From Gnetum montanum (taxonomy: Eukaryota; Streptophyta; Gnetopsida; Gnetales; Gnetaceae): DNA of 64,000 nt. Below the pieces are notes generated by a model. The model worked only from the letters and a program-made list of their open reading frames with translations. It did not search any database and was not told the DNA's origin. Below are positions 34,445 to 45,959 of this stretch, piece after piece (the first letter of the stretch is position 1; each line of letters begins with the position of its first letter). Both the position numbers and the translations under genes were made by a program. The DNA lies in contig MNCI01015670.1 of NCBI GenBank assembly GCA_015680685.1, positions 2,486 through 66,485 on the forward strand, in the 5' to 3' direction.

Positions 34445-35490
34445 ATTGTTGATAAGACGCGATTTTCATAGGCCACGATATCGCATACGCGATATCGTGG
34501 CCGCCCCGATATCGCGTTGTCCCCTGCGATATCGCATACGTGATATCACGGTCCGCCACCATTTCTCCCTTGTTTCCTCATCCTGAGTTAGAAGTAGGGA
34601 AACTATGGTAGTTTGATCACTCCAGAGATAGAATATTTTCCATGTGCCTGCAGTAGGAGTCCTAAAGTGAACGGATCTTTATTCTAGCAACATTGTACCT
34701 AAACACAAGTTGTGTATGACAATAAAGATGAACTTCCTAGATAAACCTTGCAGTGCATGGAATAGGATTTTATTTATTGCTTTCTCTCTCACCCTTAAAA
34801 AATCCTAGAATGTAGTATGAGTATGACTTGATTACGAGCATCTAAGGATGTGTACGGATAGTCAAGGAATCAGCTGCTCATCGTAACATGGTATGAGTAT
34901 GACTTGATTACGAGCATCTAGTGTAACTACTTGGTAACCCAGTGGTGTATTCAGGATCTGCGCTTGGTAATCCCAGTGGTAGTCATGCATGAAGATGTGT
35001 ATGGTTAGTTAAGGAATCGGCTGTGCATCACACTTAGGCTAGATTAGCTTTCTCAACCCTTTCCTCCTAGTTAAGTGCCTCAGTACGACCACTTCGAGCA
35101 CGTGCGTTACGTGCAGTGATCCCAGCAACGATTAGCATTTGGTAGCTATGGTTGCATCAGTTTAGGGTGTGTACGGTAAGTGGGAATGGATGTTGACGCT
35201 AGGTTAATTTAGACTTAGTCATTAGTTAGAATTAGTACTTAGTTTCTCAACCCTTAACCTTGTTAGCATAGGAGACATAAAACATAAAAAGATATAAAAA
35301 TGATATACCTTGGACTTACGTAACCATACACCGTGGCAACTACAAGTAAGTCTGGGAAGACAATGAATGATTAACCCCAAGTGTTCCATGGGGCATGTAG
35401 GCACTTAGTTTGCAGAGTTCGACCAGATCGCACGTGCTACGCTAGTTTCGTATGGTTGAGTGTAGGGGTACCTCACCACTCATCAGTTGT
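34445..35490 (+). repeat. Solo LTR related to elements A-D
   Basis: LTR 34450-35485, TGATAAGACGCGATTTTC...CCACTCATCA, flanked by ATTGT (34445-34449) and GTTGT (35486-35490), 4 of 5 matching. No primer site follows, so this is a solo LTR. Its start carries at least five GATATC units (34487-34550). A 30-bp phrase beginning GTATGAGTATGACTTG is repeated at 34814 and 34891, marking an internal duplication of about 77 bp. No TATAAATA box is visible after the palindromes, unlike the other LTRs. Confidence 0.75.
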
Positions 35491-37250
35491 GATTTTCGTT
35501 GGGAACTTTATATTGCTTATAATCACACTCAAAATATAAGCAATTTTGAAACTAAAATTAAATTTTATTATGTATGTAGATCTTTAAGATCTGTTAGATA
35601 ATAGAAATATACATGTTATGAGTTTCGAAATTATCATTTAAAAAATTACCAAGTGTTCTTAATGTAATATTGTAATCATCACAACCTCTTTATTTTGTTT
35701 ATAACAATTATCAAAATGTATGCAACAATCATTATGACGTAGAAATTGACTTGTGAAAAATCATCATAATCTAACTTTGAAAATTGACACTTGAATTGCA
35801 TGTGATGATCCTACTTGCAATTGTTTTAAAATGTTAATTCTCTAAGTTCAAGTAGGAAAATGTAATTATCAAGACTCATTGGAATAACTACACATTGACA
35901 GCTAGCATCAAAGTACTATGTTTAATCATTTTAAGTTTTCAAAGTTCCCAAATTATGTAGTTTTCATTCAAAGGTCTAAGTTTAGATGAAAGACTTCTTT
36001 TATCATTCTTATAAAGTTATTATTTAAAAGTTAGATCTTCCATTTTACATTGATAAAGAAAATTTCAAGTTTTTCAATGATATTTAATAAGCATACATGC
36101 TTTTCATATTAGTGCTCACTAATGAGAAACTCATTGAAAGTTAATAAATGTTAAAAAGTTCAATGTACTTGTAAAGATGATAACATGTAATTATATTTCA
36201 AAAAATATTAAAGGTATGATAACAAATAAAATAAAAAAATTTCTAAGAAGTATTATTCATTTATTTTCATGAATCTTAAGGAAGTCTTCTTATAAGGTAA
36301 CTATAAGCCATAAAGGATTTTGACAATTGACACATGATGAGAGGTGATTCTATAGATGAATTTTTCAATAGAATACTCATAATAGTAGGAAATCTTAAAT
36401 ACTACAATTATGACATAAGTAACTTTAAGATAGTAGAGAAGGTAATTTCAACTTTTTCAATGTACCTTAGTGATATACATGAAAATCCTTGATAATTTAA
36501 ATTTTAATAATTTAAACATTAATTAAGCCAAATTAGAAAATCACAAAGAGATAGAAAAAGGAATTAAATTAAATTAGAAAAAAGGTCAAAATTTCAAAAG
36601 AATAAGCAAAGAGAAGCATATTTAAGTTAACATTTATCTCAAAATTAGAATTCAAGAGGCTTCTTTTTCAAGAGGAATAGGCTTTAGAAGGGGAAGAAGC
36701 AACAACACAAGAGGAAGATACCAAGGCTATAATCAAAGGTATATAAATAATAATAATTAAAATAGTAACAACCTCTAATGTTCTCATCATTAGAAAGTAT
36801 GACTTAATAAAGAAAATTGTTTATGGAAGATTGGCTTTTCAACTTTTACTATCTAAGACTCTTCAAAGATAAGTGAAGATAATTGTGCCCTTATTGCATC
36901 TTCCATGGCTTTTTCATGCACTTTTAGAGATAAAATAAACCAAAGTGAAAAAGTGACAACCAATATTTTAGGCTTTTGGATGACTAAAGAAGTAAAACAA
37001 TGATATATTAGTCTAGTGGTAAGACTCTTGATTTGGAAACTTGAAGTTATGAGTTTGATTTGGAAACTATGTTATATTTTCTAACTTTATTTTTAATATT
37101 TCTATGAAGCTTTTAGGTATTATTCTAGAATTTAGGCTTGAAAGATAGGTCAAAGAGGATATATGAAACTTCACAAGCAGAATTTAAGGATAGCATTCTA
37201 CTATAGATAATCTTATTACTTAAAAATATCTTATTGATAAAGTAAAGCTT
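35491..37250. other. AT-rich DNA with faint gag-like and tRNA-like traces
   Basis: Mostly AT-rich. Around 36640-36760 a plus-strand frame is rich in Arg, Gly and Asn, which might be the RNA-binding part of an old Gag or LINE ORF1. Near 37005-37065, TAGTCTAGTGGTAAGACTC and GTTATGAGTTTGATTT are spaced like tRNA A and B boxes, perhaps a decayed SINE. Neither is firm. Confidence 0.3.
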
Positions 37251-37259
37251 TGCATAAGA

Positions 37260-38057
37260 AATCATTTATTTGTTTCTTAGATTTTTCTAAAGCCTATGAT
37301 TCATTTAAAGCAAGTTATAGAGGTATTTGAAAAAGTTAGAAGTTCCCAACACATTGTTATTTTCTATCTAGAAACTTTACAAAAAGGTATACATTTAGTT
37401 TACAAATGAGCAAGAAGGATTTTTATTTAATAGTTTTGTTGGTATTAAATAAGGATATCCTCCTTCCCCAGCTTTATCTAGGATTGATGAACTTGAAGAG
37501 TGGATGTATAATTATACCAACTCAATTTACAATCCCAATAGAAAGTAGTTCTACCATGCTCTTGCTTTATGCTAATTATGTTGTCCTAATTTGAAATTGA
37601 ATGGAAGCATTGGAATAAATGCTTACTACTCTTAATGATTTTTGTCAAAATTCAAGAATGAAAGTTAATATTAAAAAAAAAAAACTAAAATTATGATTTG
37701 TGAAATACATAATAAAATGTATAATTTTACTATAAGAAATGAACATGTGGACATAAATTTTTCTTATAAGTAGCTTGGCCTAGATTGCTTTAGCAATTAC
37801 AAATGAGATTATGCATTACTCAAAGAGTGGAAAATGATATAAAAACTTTATTTACTTTAAAAAATATATAATAAGAAATCTATTTTGTCTTGGAAAATCT
37901 AGAAATAACTCTATCATGTCATTATTCAACCAACTATTCTTTATGAGTGCATTGTATGGGATCATGTTCTATCAAATAAATATTGGAAATAGATAGAAGA
38001 AATTTATAAATTTTTCTATAGCCTATTTATAAGCTATTTAACTATTTATAGCCTATA
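37260..38057 (+). pseudogene. LINE reverse transcriptase remnant, left part
   Basis: Plus-strand frames give the order of non-LTR RT motifs: 'VFLDFSKAYDSF' near 37275, 'GIKQGYPPSP' near 37440-37475 followed by 'DELEEW', and 'LLLYANYVVLI' near 37560-37592, where the catalytic YADD box has become YANY. Then come 'MKVNIKK', 'YLGLDCF' and 'IIQPTILYECIVWDHVL'. Many stops and frameshifts are present. The sequence is interrupted by element B at the duplicated CTCAT (38058-38062) and resumes at 45960. Confidence 0.75.
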
Positions 38058-38062
38058 CTCAT

Positions 38063-38833
38063 TGATGAGTGGCGAGGTACCCCTACACTCAACCATACGA
38101 ATACGAGCGTTACACGCGTGATACAGTCGAACTCCGCAAACTAAGTGCCTACACGCCTTATGGAACACCTAAGGTTAATCAATCGTTGTCCTCCCAAGAT
38201 TACTTGTATTTGTCATGGTTGTATGGTTAAGTAAGCTTGAGGCATGTGATTTTTATATCTTTTATGTTTTTATCACCTATGCTAATGAGGGAAAGGGTGA
38301 AGAGACTATGTAACTATCTTTAACTAACTAAGCCTTAATTACCCTAGCATTAGTATCCATTTCCACTTACCGTTTCATACCCTGAACCAATGCAATGCTG
38401 CTGGGATTACCAAACGCTATTCGTTACTGGGATTACCAAGCATAACGCATGTGCTCGAAGCGGTCGTACTGTATGCACTTAACTATGAGAGTTGAGGGTT
38501 GAGAGAGATTAAGTCCTTAAGAAAGCATGCATTGCTATTTAGCTTAAGTTCATGCACTGCAAGGTTTATCCAAAAGTTTGTCTTTATTGCCGTACACAAT
38601 TATGTGCTTAGGTATAGAATTGCTCGAATAAAGATCCGTTCACTTTGGGACTCCTACTGCGGGCACATGGAAATTATACTAACTCTGAAATGGAAAAATG
38701 GCAAGAGTTTGGCTAAGGTCTAGATCTAGATGGAGAAATAAGGGAGAGCCGCCTCTTATTTATAGAACTGGAAGCGGGCTGCGATATTGCATACACGATA
38801 TCGCAGGGAAGGACGCGATATCACGTCCCATCA
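38063..38833 (-). repeat. Element B left (3') LTR
   Basis: A 771-bp LTR, about 34 bp shorter than its partner: it lacks one GATATC unit at one end and about 15-20 bp of an AT-rich segment around 38530. Confidence 0.88.
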
Positions 38834-39079
38834 CTCATAATCTTTCTAAATCCTCATTGGATAACTACTCTAAAAACTAATGATGGAAACTCATGATAAA
38901 GGATGGCTTCATGTGAAAGTTCTATGGCTTGATAAATGGAAAATCCAAGAGTACATTCTTGATTCTAATCCTAAGGTAATTCACAAATTGGCAAAACACT
39001 TAGCATTTCTAAAATTTTGCGAAATGTAAAAGAAAAAAGAAACACTTATATTTGAATAGTATTAGTAAAACCTTAATTC
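38834..39079 (+). repeat. Duplicate of the right-hand LINE flank, inside element B
   Basis: 246 bp from CTCATAATCTTTC to CCTTAATTC, equal in length to 45960-46205 and differing at about three positions. It abuts the 3' LTR on one side and truncated integrase sequence on the other. Confidence 0.9.
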
Positions 39080-39990
39080 TTAAGTCATGACATTGCTTGT
39101 TGTGTGCCTTTTGTAACTCGTTTGATGACAGGGCAACCAATCGATTCTCGTCTAGCACATTTAAAGTTTCCAATCTTTGTTTTTGTGCTAGATCAAGATC
39201 AAGGTGGAGGTCACATGCCATGGATAGTGTACAGAGCTCGGTTTGAATTGGAAGCTTTGGGAGTTTTCCGTACACTAACTGATAAGGAGAGTAGCCTGTA
39301 GGGAGTTTCCAAGTGGAGCGGTATGCCTAGAGAGCATCGTTCAGTTTAGTGCTCCAATCTCACCTATATTTGCTAATTGTCCTTGCTTATATTCTAGTAA
39401 TCTCCTGATTAGTAACCTCAGCATGGCCATTATCTTGGGGGTGATAAGGTGTAGTCAATTTATGTTCAACCCCTAAGCGTTGCATTAATTTTCGAAAGGT
39501 TGCACTTGTGAAATGTGTTCTATTATCTGAGATAAGTGCACGTGACACACCAATCCTATTTACAACTTGTTGTTGTACAAATCGTGCAGCTGTAGACGAT
39601 GTGTAGTCTGTTATAGTAGCTGCTTCGGTCCATTTTGTTAGATAGTCAACAACAACAATGATATAAGCTTTTCCATTGAACATTGGTGTAAAGGGCCCCA
39701 TAAAGTCTATTCCCCAAATGTCGAAGGGTTTCAAAGGTTGAATTCATTGTTGTGGACCCTCCATTCTAGCAGTCATTGCACCATCACGTTGACAGTGCTC
39801 ACAGGATTGGACAAAATGATGGGTGTCCCAAAATAGTGTTGGCCAGTAATATCTTGCAAGAAGGATCTTGATAGATATTCGTCTTCTTGCATAGTGACCC
39901 CCACAAGGGCCCTCATGAGCATCCTGGAGAACTCTTAGTTGGTCCACATCAGGTACACACCATCGAACCAAGCTGTCAGGACAAACTTTG
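39080..39990 (-). pseudogene. Element B integrase
   Basis: Minus strand. The zinc-binding HHCC region is at 39971-39744 (H..H then 'SCEHCQ'). The core follows with the DDE residues in 'WGIDFMGPF' (about 39705), 'ISDNRTHF' (about 39525; the usual DNGTHF has G to R) and 'NGHAEVTN' (about 39420). After a stop come the linker and the plant-type C-terminal segment with 'YGKLPKLPIQTE' and 'LDENRLVAL' to 39080, where the sequence is cut by the duplicated LINE DNA. The rest of the C-terminal domain is absent, so this integrase is dead. Confidence 0.8.
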
Positions 39991-40229
39991 TAAAGTTATC
40001 CTTTGATCTCCATGAAGTACTTGGTTTTGTGAAGAAACTTTTGCTTCTTCCTAAAGTCCAACACTTGTGGTGTTTTTTGGGAAAGGAGATAGGTGAGAAT
40101 GCTACTATACCAATTCGTGCCCATGGGTTGGTTATTCACTACACTAGCAAAGAGGGTTTCGTCAGGAAAATGATCAGATATGACATATTCTTCCTCTTTG
40201 CTATCCCAGCGCAACTGAGATAAGTGATC

Positions 40230-40640
40230 TGCAACTATGTTCTCAATGCCCTTTCAATCTACTATCGTTAAATCGAACTTCTAAAGGATTACCAACCAAC
40301 ATATAATACAAGGGCTAACCGTTGGCTTGTTCATGAGGAACCTAATTGCACTATGATCCATATAAATGTACACTTTGGAGCCTAACACATAGTGCCTAAA
40401 TTTATCCAGTGCAAACACTACAACCATTAATTCCTTTTCTGTAGTTGTGTAGTTGAGTTGTGCACCGACAATACTCTTACTCACATAGTGGATGTAATAA
40501 GGGCATTTTTGTTCATCTAACTATGTCAATATGGCTCCTAAGGCATAATTAGATGTGTTGGTCATTATATGGAATGGTTTGGACCATTCAGGGGCTTGTA
40601 GAATGGGAGTTTCCATAAGCCTTTTTTTAGGGTTTGGAAT
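40230..40640 (-). pseudogene. Element B RNase H
   Basis: Minus strand. Begins 'TNTSNYALGAILT', where the first catalytic Asp of TDAS is replaced by Asn, then 'QLNYTTTEKELMVVVFALDK' with the catalytic Glu of TEKE, and 'YIYMDHSAIRFLMNK' with the third acidic residue. One stop lies near 40520. It continues toward the integrase through a connection segment ('HLSQLRWDSKEEEYVI...'). Confidence 0.75.
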
Positions 40641-41480
40641 GCTCGTTCACATTCCCTGGTCCATTCAAATGGTGCATCCTTCTTCGTTAATTCTACCAAT
40701 GGTTTGGCAATCTTGGAGAAGATCTCAATGAATCTCCTGTAGTAGCCAATGTGTCCAAGGAATGATTGAATGTCTTTGATAGTTTTTGGTTGTCAGGTGA
40801 TTCCTTGGATGACTTTAACCTTTTTCAGGTCTACCTCTATTCCTGACTGTGAAATCTTATGCCCTAGTACTATGTCCTCTTGAACCATCGGATGGCTTTT
40901 CTACCAGTTGAGCTTTAGGTTGGTTTCTACACATCATTTTAGCACTTGCTCTAATTGGTCTAAGGCTTGATCAAAGCTTGTTCCATAAGTGGAGAAGTCG
41001 TCCATAAAGACTTCCACTCCATTCCCTATCTATTGTTGAAATATGCTTAGAACTAAACGTTGGAATGTGGCAGGAGCATTGCACAAGCCAAATGGAATTT
41101 TTTTATGCAAACGTTCCCCAGGGATTGGTAAACATTGTTTTGGCTTGATCTTTTGGTGCTATTCGTATTTGATTATATCCGCTATACCCATCCAGAAAAC
41201 TATAATAGCGATGCCTTGCTATAGTGTCTAAGACTTGGTCAATGAATGACAACGAGAAATGATCCTTGAACGTTGCCATGTTCAGCAGCCTAAAATATAT
41301 ACACACCCTCCATTTTCCTCCCTTCTTAGGCACGATTACTAGAGGACTAACCCATTCACTATCAGCAATGGGATATATGAACCCAGCCTTGAGGAGCTGT
41401 TCTATCTCTTCTTTTACTATTTTTTTTCAATTTCGGGTTCAATCACCTCTATGGTTGTTTTCGAGGTTTCATGGAGGGGT
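40641..41480 (-). pseudogene. Element B reverse transcriptase
   Basis: Minus strand. The frame at 41333 gives 'WRVCIYFRLLN' (usually D at the Y position) and 'YSFLDGYSGYNQI', the standard plant Ty3/gypsy RT signature. It continues with 'FGLCNAPATFQR' and the active site 'VFMDDFS' (FMDD codons near 40998-41009), then 'SFLGHIGYYRRFI' and 'FEWTRECERAFQTLK'. Several stops and at least one frameshift interrupt it. It confirms that element B is a Ty3/gypsy element with PR-RT-RH-IN order. Confidence 0.8.
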
Positions 41481-41842
41481 CCATGTAAATCCTATGTTGG
41501 CATATCCTAGGATCTATTCTGGTTAACTCAGGATATGACTAGGCAAAGGCTTTTGACTACTTATTTATCACCTTTAACAGTCTTTCTTTTTGGTTGGGAA
41601 CAAGTTTTGTGTTGATAGTTACCAGTTTTTCATTTTCAAGAGTCATATTCTCCAGATTAGTGGGCAATGGTTTCAGATCAAGGGGCTCTTATTTAAATCT
41701 CAGGAATTTCCAACTTTCCCCAGTTGATGTTTTTGGGGCTAAGGTTGGGAAGTTGGCAACAGACTTGCTCAAGTGTGTCTGTGCTTCTAATGTAAGCACT
41801 AGTTATTTCCTCAGTTAATTCCATGCATGTTATTGAGTCACT

Positions 41843-42380
41843 CTATTGATCAGCCATTAGCCACAGGGTGTCCTCTTGTTGTGTGGCTATTGCATCTAGG
41901 CACCTTTGTATATTAACTTCTTGTGCACACTGATCGCATGCAGGCAATGTTAAACTTTGCATAACCCATGATTTTTGCACGCAATGGCACCCGGTGTCAC
42001 TGTATGCGATGCATGAAATTTTCTTCTTCTCGATCTTTCCAAAAGGGTTCTTCTTGGATATTTCTAGGGAAAGATCGCAGATCCCTAGGCATGCATCTAT
42101 AGTGCTTAGCCATGCTCTTCCCATTATTATTGGGAAGTCCCCCTTACCATTGTTTACTTGGATCACTAGGAAATTAGATGGATATGACCAACCACTTATA
42201 TTGGTAAAAATATCTTCCACTAGTCCCAAAGGGACAGTGTTGGACTGGTCAGCCAGCTCTAGTCGAATATTACTCTTCCTTAGTGGAGGCAGGTTTCAGG
42301 CCTTGTACATCTTTTGCGATATTAAGTTGACTCCGGAACCTGAGTCTAGGAGAGCCTTACATGGTTCATTCCCAGCGACT
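41843..42380 (-). pseudogene. Element B aspartic protease
   Basis: Minus strand. The active site 'CKALLDSGSGVNLIS' (near 42340-42370) has an intact Asp-Ser-Gly. A stop follows, then 'LADQSNTVPLGLVEDIF' and 'FPIIMGRAWLSTIDACLG'. It matches the proteases of elements A and C along its length. The segment ends at 41843 in a Cys-containing tail. Confidence 0.75.
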
Positions 42381-42689
42381 TGGAGGTAGATTAGAGGACT
42401 TCCAAGATCAGAGAATTTCTTGGAAAGGTGGCCCACCTTGATCCAGTCAGTGAGAGTATGTGTTAACATAATCGTATGCGTTGAGCTCTATTGTTGGTTT
42501 GAAGGGGGTCCTGAAACTTTATTTGGTACGGAGGTGTGTAGATGTTCAACCACTTGTGATGGTGAGGGCTTAGTTGGATTATTGGTTTTGAAGAAAGGTC
42601 TTTTCGACATAAGATTTTCAGAACCAACTGTGGTTTGAGGATTTGAAGCCCTCATGACATTGGGTTGTTGCGGTTGAGTGGGAAATATC

Positions 42690-45009
42690 CCTTACATTGT
42701 TGGAGCAGTTGATAGTGGAGCTATTGGTGTAAGAGTGGTGGACGGATTTGGAGGATGGTATGCATGTGGTGTGTCTCTCCTAGGAGAAGGAGTCTTATAG
42801 TACTCCTGAGCTTGGTAGTGACGTTGTGGGGTCATGTGATTGATAGAGTCACTTGGAGAAACTGGCTGTTGCACGTAATAGCCATATGGATCTGGTTGTC
42901 GGTAAGGGTATTGTTGCCTAGGTGGTGGAATTTTCCATGATAATGAGTATTGCCACTTCTGGTGTTGCTTGATAGGTTGTGGTAGAGTTCCACTTGGATA
43001 ATACATTAAGGGTTGGTGGAACTGCCTTGGGTTGCCTTGGGGATAAGGTAACCTTCGGGGGTGCTTGCTGTTTATTAAGTCTTGGGTTGATTACATACAC
43101 CTCGGACTCTTGCAGATGTGAGATTATCGGGTAACATCCCTTAGGATGGTCATATTGGTAGATCTCACATCCACTGTTATTGTTCGTGTCAGAGTTCACA
43201 ACCTCATCGGTGATAGTCATTTTTCCCTTACCCTTGTTACGTGCATGGTCTGAATCTCTCCTCTTTTTCTTATCATGTCAGTACTTTGCTCCTTAGACTC
43301 CTCTATGATTTTTAAAATGGTTTCGAATCTACTATCTAAGGAGTCCCACATTTGATCTCCATTAGCCAACACTTTGGTTGTTAACTTTTGAAGCGGTAAG
43401 GTTTTTCTATTCACCAACTCTTCGAGTGGTGACTCATCCTCTTCCTCACAGAATCTTCCTCCCCTCTTTCGGAGGGAAGGATCGCAGTTATATTCTTCTG
43501 CGCTTTCTCTTTTCCATAGCTCTCCTTCTTCCTTAGCTACTTGCTCCAACAATCTATGAACTTCAATGGACCTAAGTTCAGATAATCTCCCTTGGACATA
43601 TGTTCCAAGGGTTCTCCTAGTTTCGTGTCTTAGCCCATCTACGAGATGGCGTAGTTGATCCCATTGTGCATAACCATGGCCCAGGAAACGATGTAGCAAT
43701 GCATAATATTGACCCATGGCAGCATCCAAGGGTTTGTGATTACCCTGCTTCCATCCTTGGATCTTCTTATGCAAGTTGGACACTCTGGAGTACGTTTGAT
43801 ATTTATCGTTAAACAATTCTAACATCGTACTCCACCGTCTAATGGATTTCGATTCTAAGGATCAGTACCAACTTTCTGCTTCTTTTATGAGTGTCCTTGG
43901 AAACAACTTTAACTTTTGCCACTTGTTTTCAATAGCCTGCAAGGCACAAGCATCATGGAATGCCTGTAAGTGATTCTGCGGATCAACATTGTATCCCCCC
44001 TCAAACCGTGGGATATTATTCATGTCTAGTCTCTTAATTCAGCTATCTTTTTGGTGCCTTGTAGGTATTCTAATGGCCTTCATAATATCTAACATACTTC
44101 GGGTGGCAAGTAGAGGTTCATCGTTGTCATTTCTTTCATGGCGTCTATGATGCCTACGCGGTTCCCTACTTTTCCTTCTATGCCTTGACTCTCTAGAATG
44201 CCCTCGTCCTTGCTCTCGACTCTCTCATCGAGGTCTCTTATTTTGCTTATCCTTACCCTTATCTTCATGGTTGGGCTCTTTGTGATTGCATCCTAATGTG
44301 GAAGGAGAGGGTGAATGACGTAATGAAGGTGAAGAAGAAGGGGAAAATCACCATGACGATGTTTCTTACCTTCTCTTCAATGGCTACAGCCTCGATCGTG
44401 ATGACGATCAGAATGCTTACCCTTATCTTGTGCTTGTGTTCCCTTAGTGAACACTTGGTGTTCATGGGAATCAGAACCATGGTTGTGAATCATGGAGCAT
44501 AGGTTCTGATACACCACCTCCTTACTATCGTTAGGAGGGCGAACATCATTTCATGGAGAACCTATTAAGATAGGTTTACCACCCTTAATTTCTCTTATAA
44601 TGGGTGAGGCATTATGGAGGCCTTTGCCCTTCAATGATGTGTGGTGACTCTCCTGCCGTAAGTCCCGTTGACGTTGCGCTTTTGTGGCATGGTAGTCCCT
44701 CATGTCGTAATCGCATGTAACGTACTCAGCGTATAATTGCAACATGTCAATTCGTGCAAGGGCACGAAGGAGCATGTTGGGGGTGGCTCTATCTAGAGGC
44801 AACACTATGTTACCCTCCAAGTCTCTCCATTGCAATTGTTCATCTTGATGGAAGACAAAGGTAAAGTTAGGTATATATTCATCATGATGAATATATACCA
44901 CACTGAATTGTCGAGGAACTGGTGGTTCTTGGTTATGTATGTTGTGCTGTCGACTGTCTATTGTGTGATCCCTAGGTGATGAAGTGCTTTTATGAGAAGA
45001 AGAAGACAT
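42690..45009 (-). pseudogene. Element B Gag
   Basis: Starts at 45009 (MSSSSHKSTSSPRDHT). Order: N-terminal block with 'EYIPNFTFVFHQDEQLQW' and 'GNIVLPLDRA'; mixed-charge Arg/Asp/His-rich stretch (about 44440-44130); capsid core with 'MLELFNDKYQTYSRVSNLHK' and 'HRFLGHGYAQWDQLRHLVDG' (43825-43217); the nucleocapsid-like 'CEIYQYDHPKGC' (about 43170), in which the second Cys is Tyr; then a Pro/Gln/Tyr-rich tail with 'QPDPYGYYVQQP' (42692-43006). Stops and frameshifts break it in several places. Confidence 0.8.
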
Positions 45010-45134
45010 TGTTATCTTGTTGGTGTGCTATTGACCGTTGTTTAAATTTTCTTCTAATTAACCCTAAAGGTTCATTTAAGCTTCCCAAAGATGTGGATGA
45101 TTTCCTATGTTCTACTTAGCACACAAACAAATTA

Positions 45135-45154
45135 GTCCCTGGCAACGACGCCAA
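45135..45154 (-). other. Element B primer-binding site (tRNA-Asp type)
   Basis: On the minus strand TTGGCGTCGTTGCCAGGGAC directly follows the 5' LTR. It is very close to the complement of plant tRNA-Asp. Confidence 0.8.
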
Positions 45155-45959
45155 TGATGAGTGGCGAGGTACTCCTACACTCAACCATACAAATACGAGC
45201 GTTACACATGCGATTTGGTCAAACTCCGCAGACTAAGTGCCTACACGCCTTATGGAACACCTAAGGTTAATCAATCATTGTCCTCCCAAGGTTACTTGTA
45301 TTTGTCACAGTTGTATGGTTAAGTAAGCTTGAGGCATGTGATTTTTATATCTTTTATGTTTTTATCGCCTATGCTAATGAGGGAAAGGGTGAAGAGACTA
45401 CGTAACTATCTTTAACTAACTAAGCCTTAATTACCCTAGCATCAGTATCAGTTCCAACTTTCCGTTTCACACCCTGAACCAATGCAATGCTGCTGGGATT
45501 ACCAAATGCTATTCGTTACTGGGATTACCAAGCATGACGCACGTGCTCGAAGCAGTCGTACTATATGCACTTAACTATGAGAGTTGAGGGTTGAGAGAGA
45601 TTAAGTCCTTAAGAAAGCATTTAAAAAATTAACAGTAATTAAAGTCCTATTTAGCTTAGTCCATGCACTGCAAGGTTTATCCAAAAGTTTGTCTTTATTG
45701 CCATACACAATTGTGTGCTCAGGTACAGAATTGCTCGAATAAAGATCCGTTCACTTTGGGACTTCTACTGCGGGCACATGGAAATTATTCTAACTCTGGA
45801 ATGGAAAAATGACGAGTTTGGCTAAGGTCTAGATCTAGATGGAGAAACAAGGAAGAGTCGCCTCTTATTTATAGAACTAGCGATGGGTTGCGATATTGCG
45901 TACGCGATATCACAGGGAAGGATGCGATATCGCGGGCCATGCGATATCGCGTCCCATCA
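45155..45959 (-). repeat. Element B right (5') LTR
   Basis: An 805-bp LTR. On the minus strand it starts TGATGGGACGCGATATCGC; four GATATC-type units lie in the first 75 bp, followed by CTATAAATAAGAGG. Confidence 0.9.

Noticed and set aside
37005-37065. Possible tRNA gene
   Set aside because: A-box and B-box-like phrases are present but no acceptor stem or clover-leaf can be formed convincingly. At most it is a decayed SINE.
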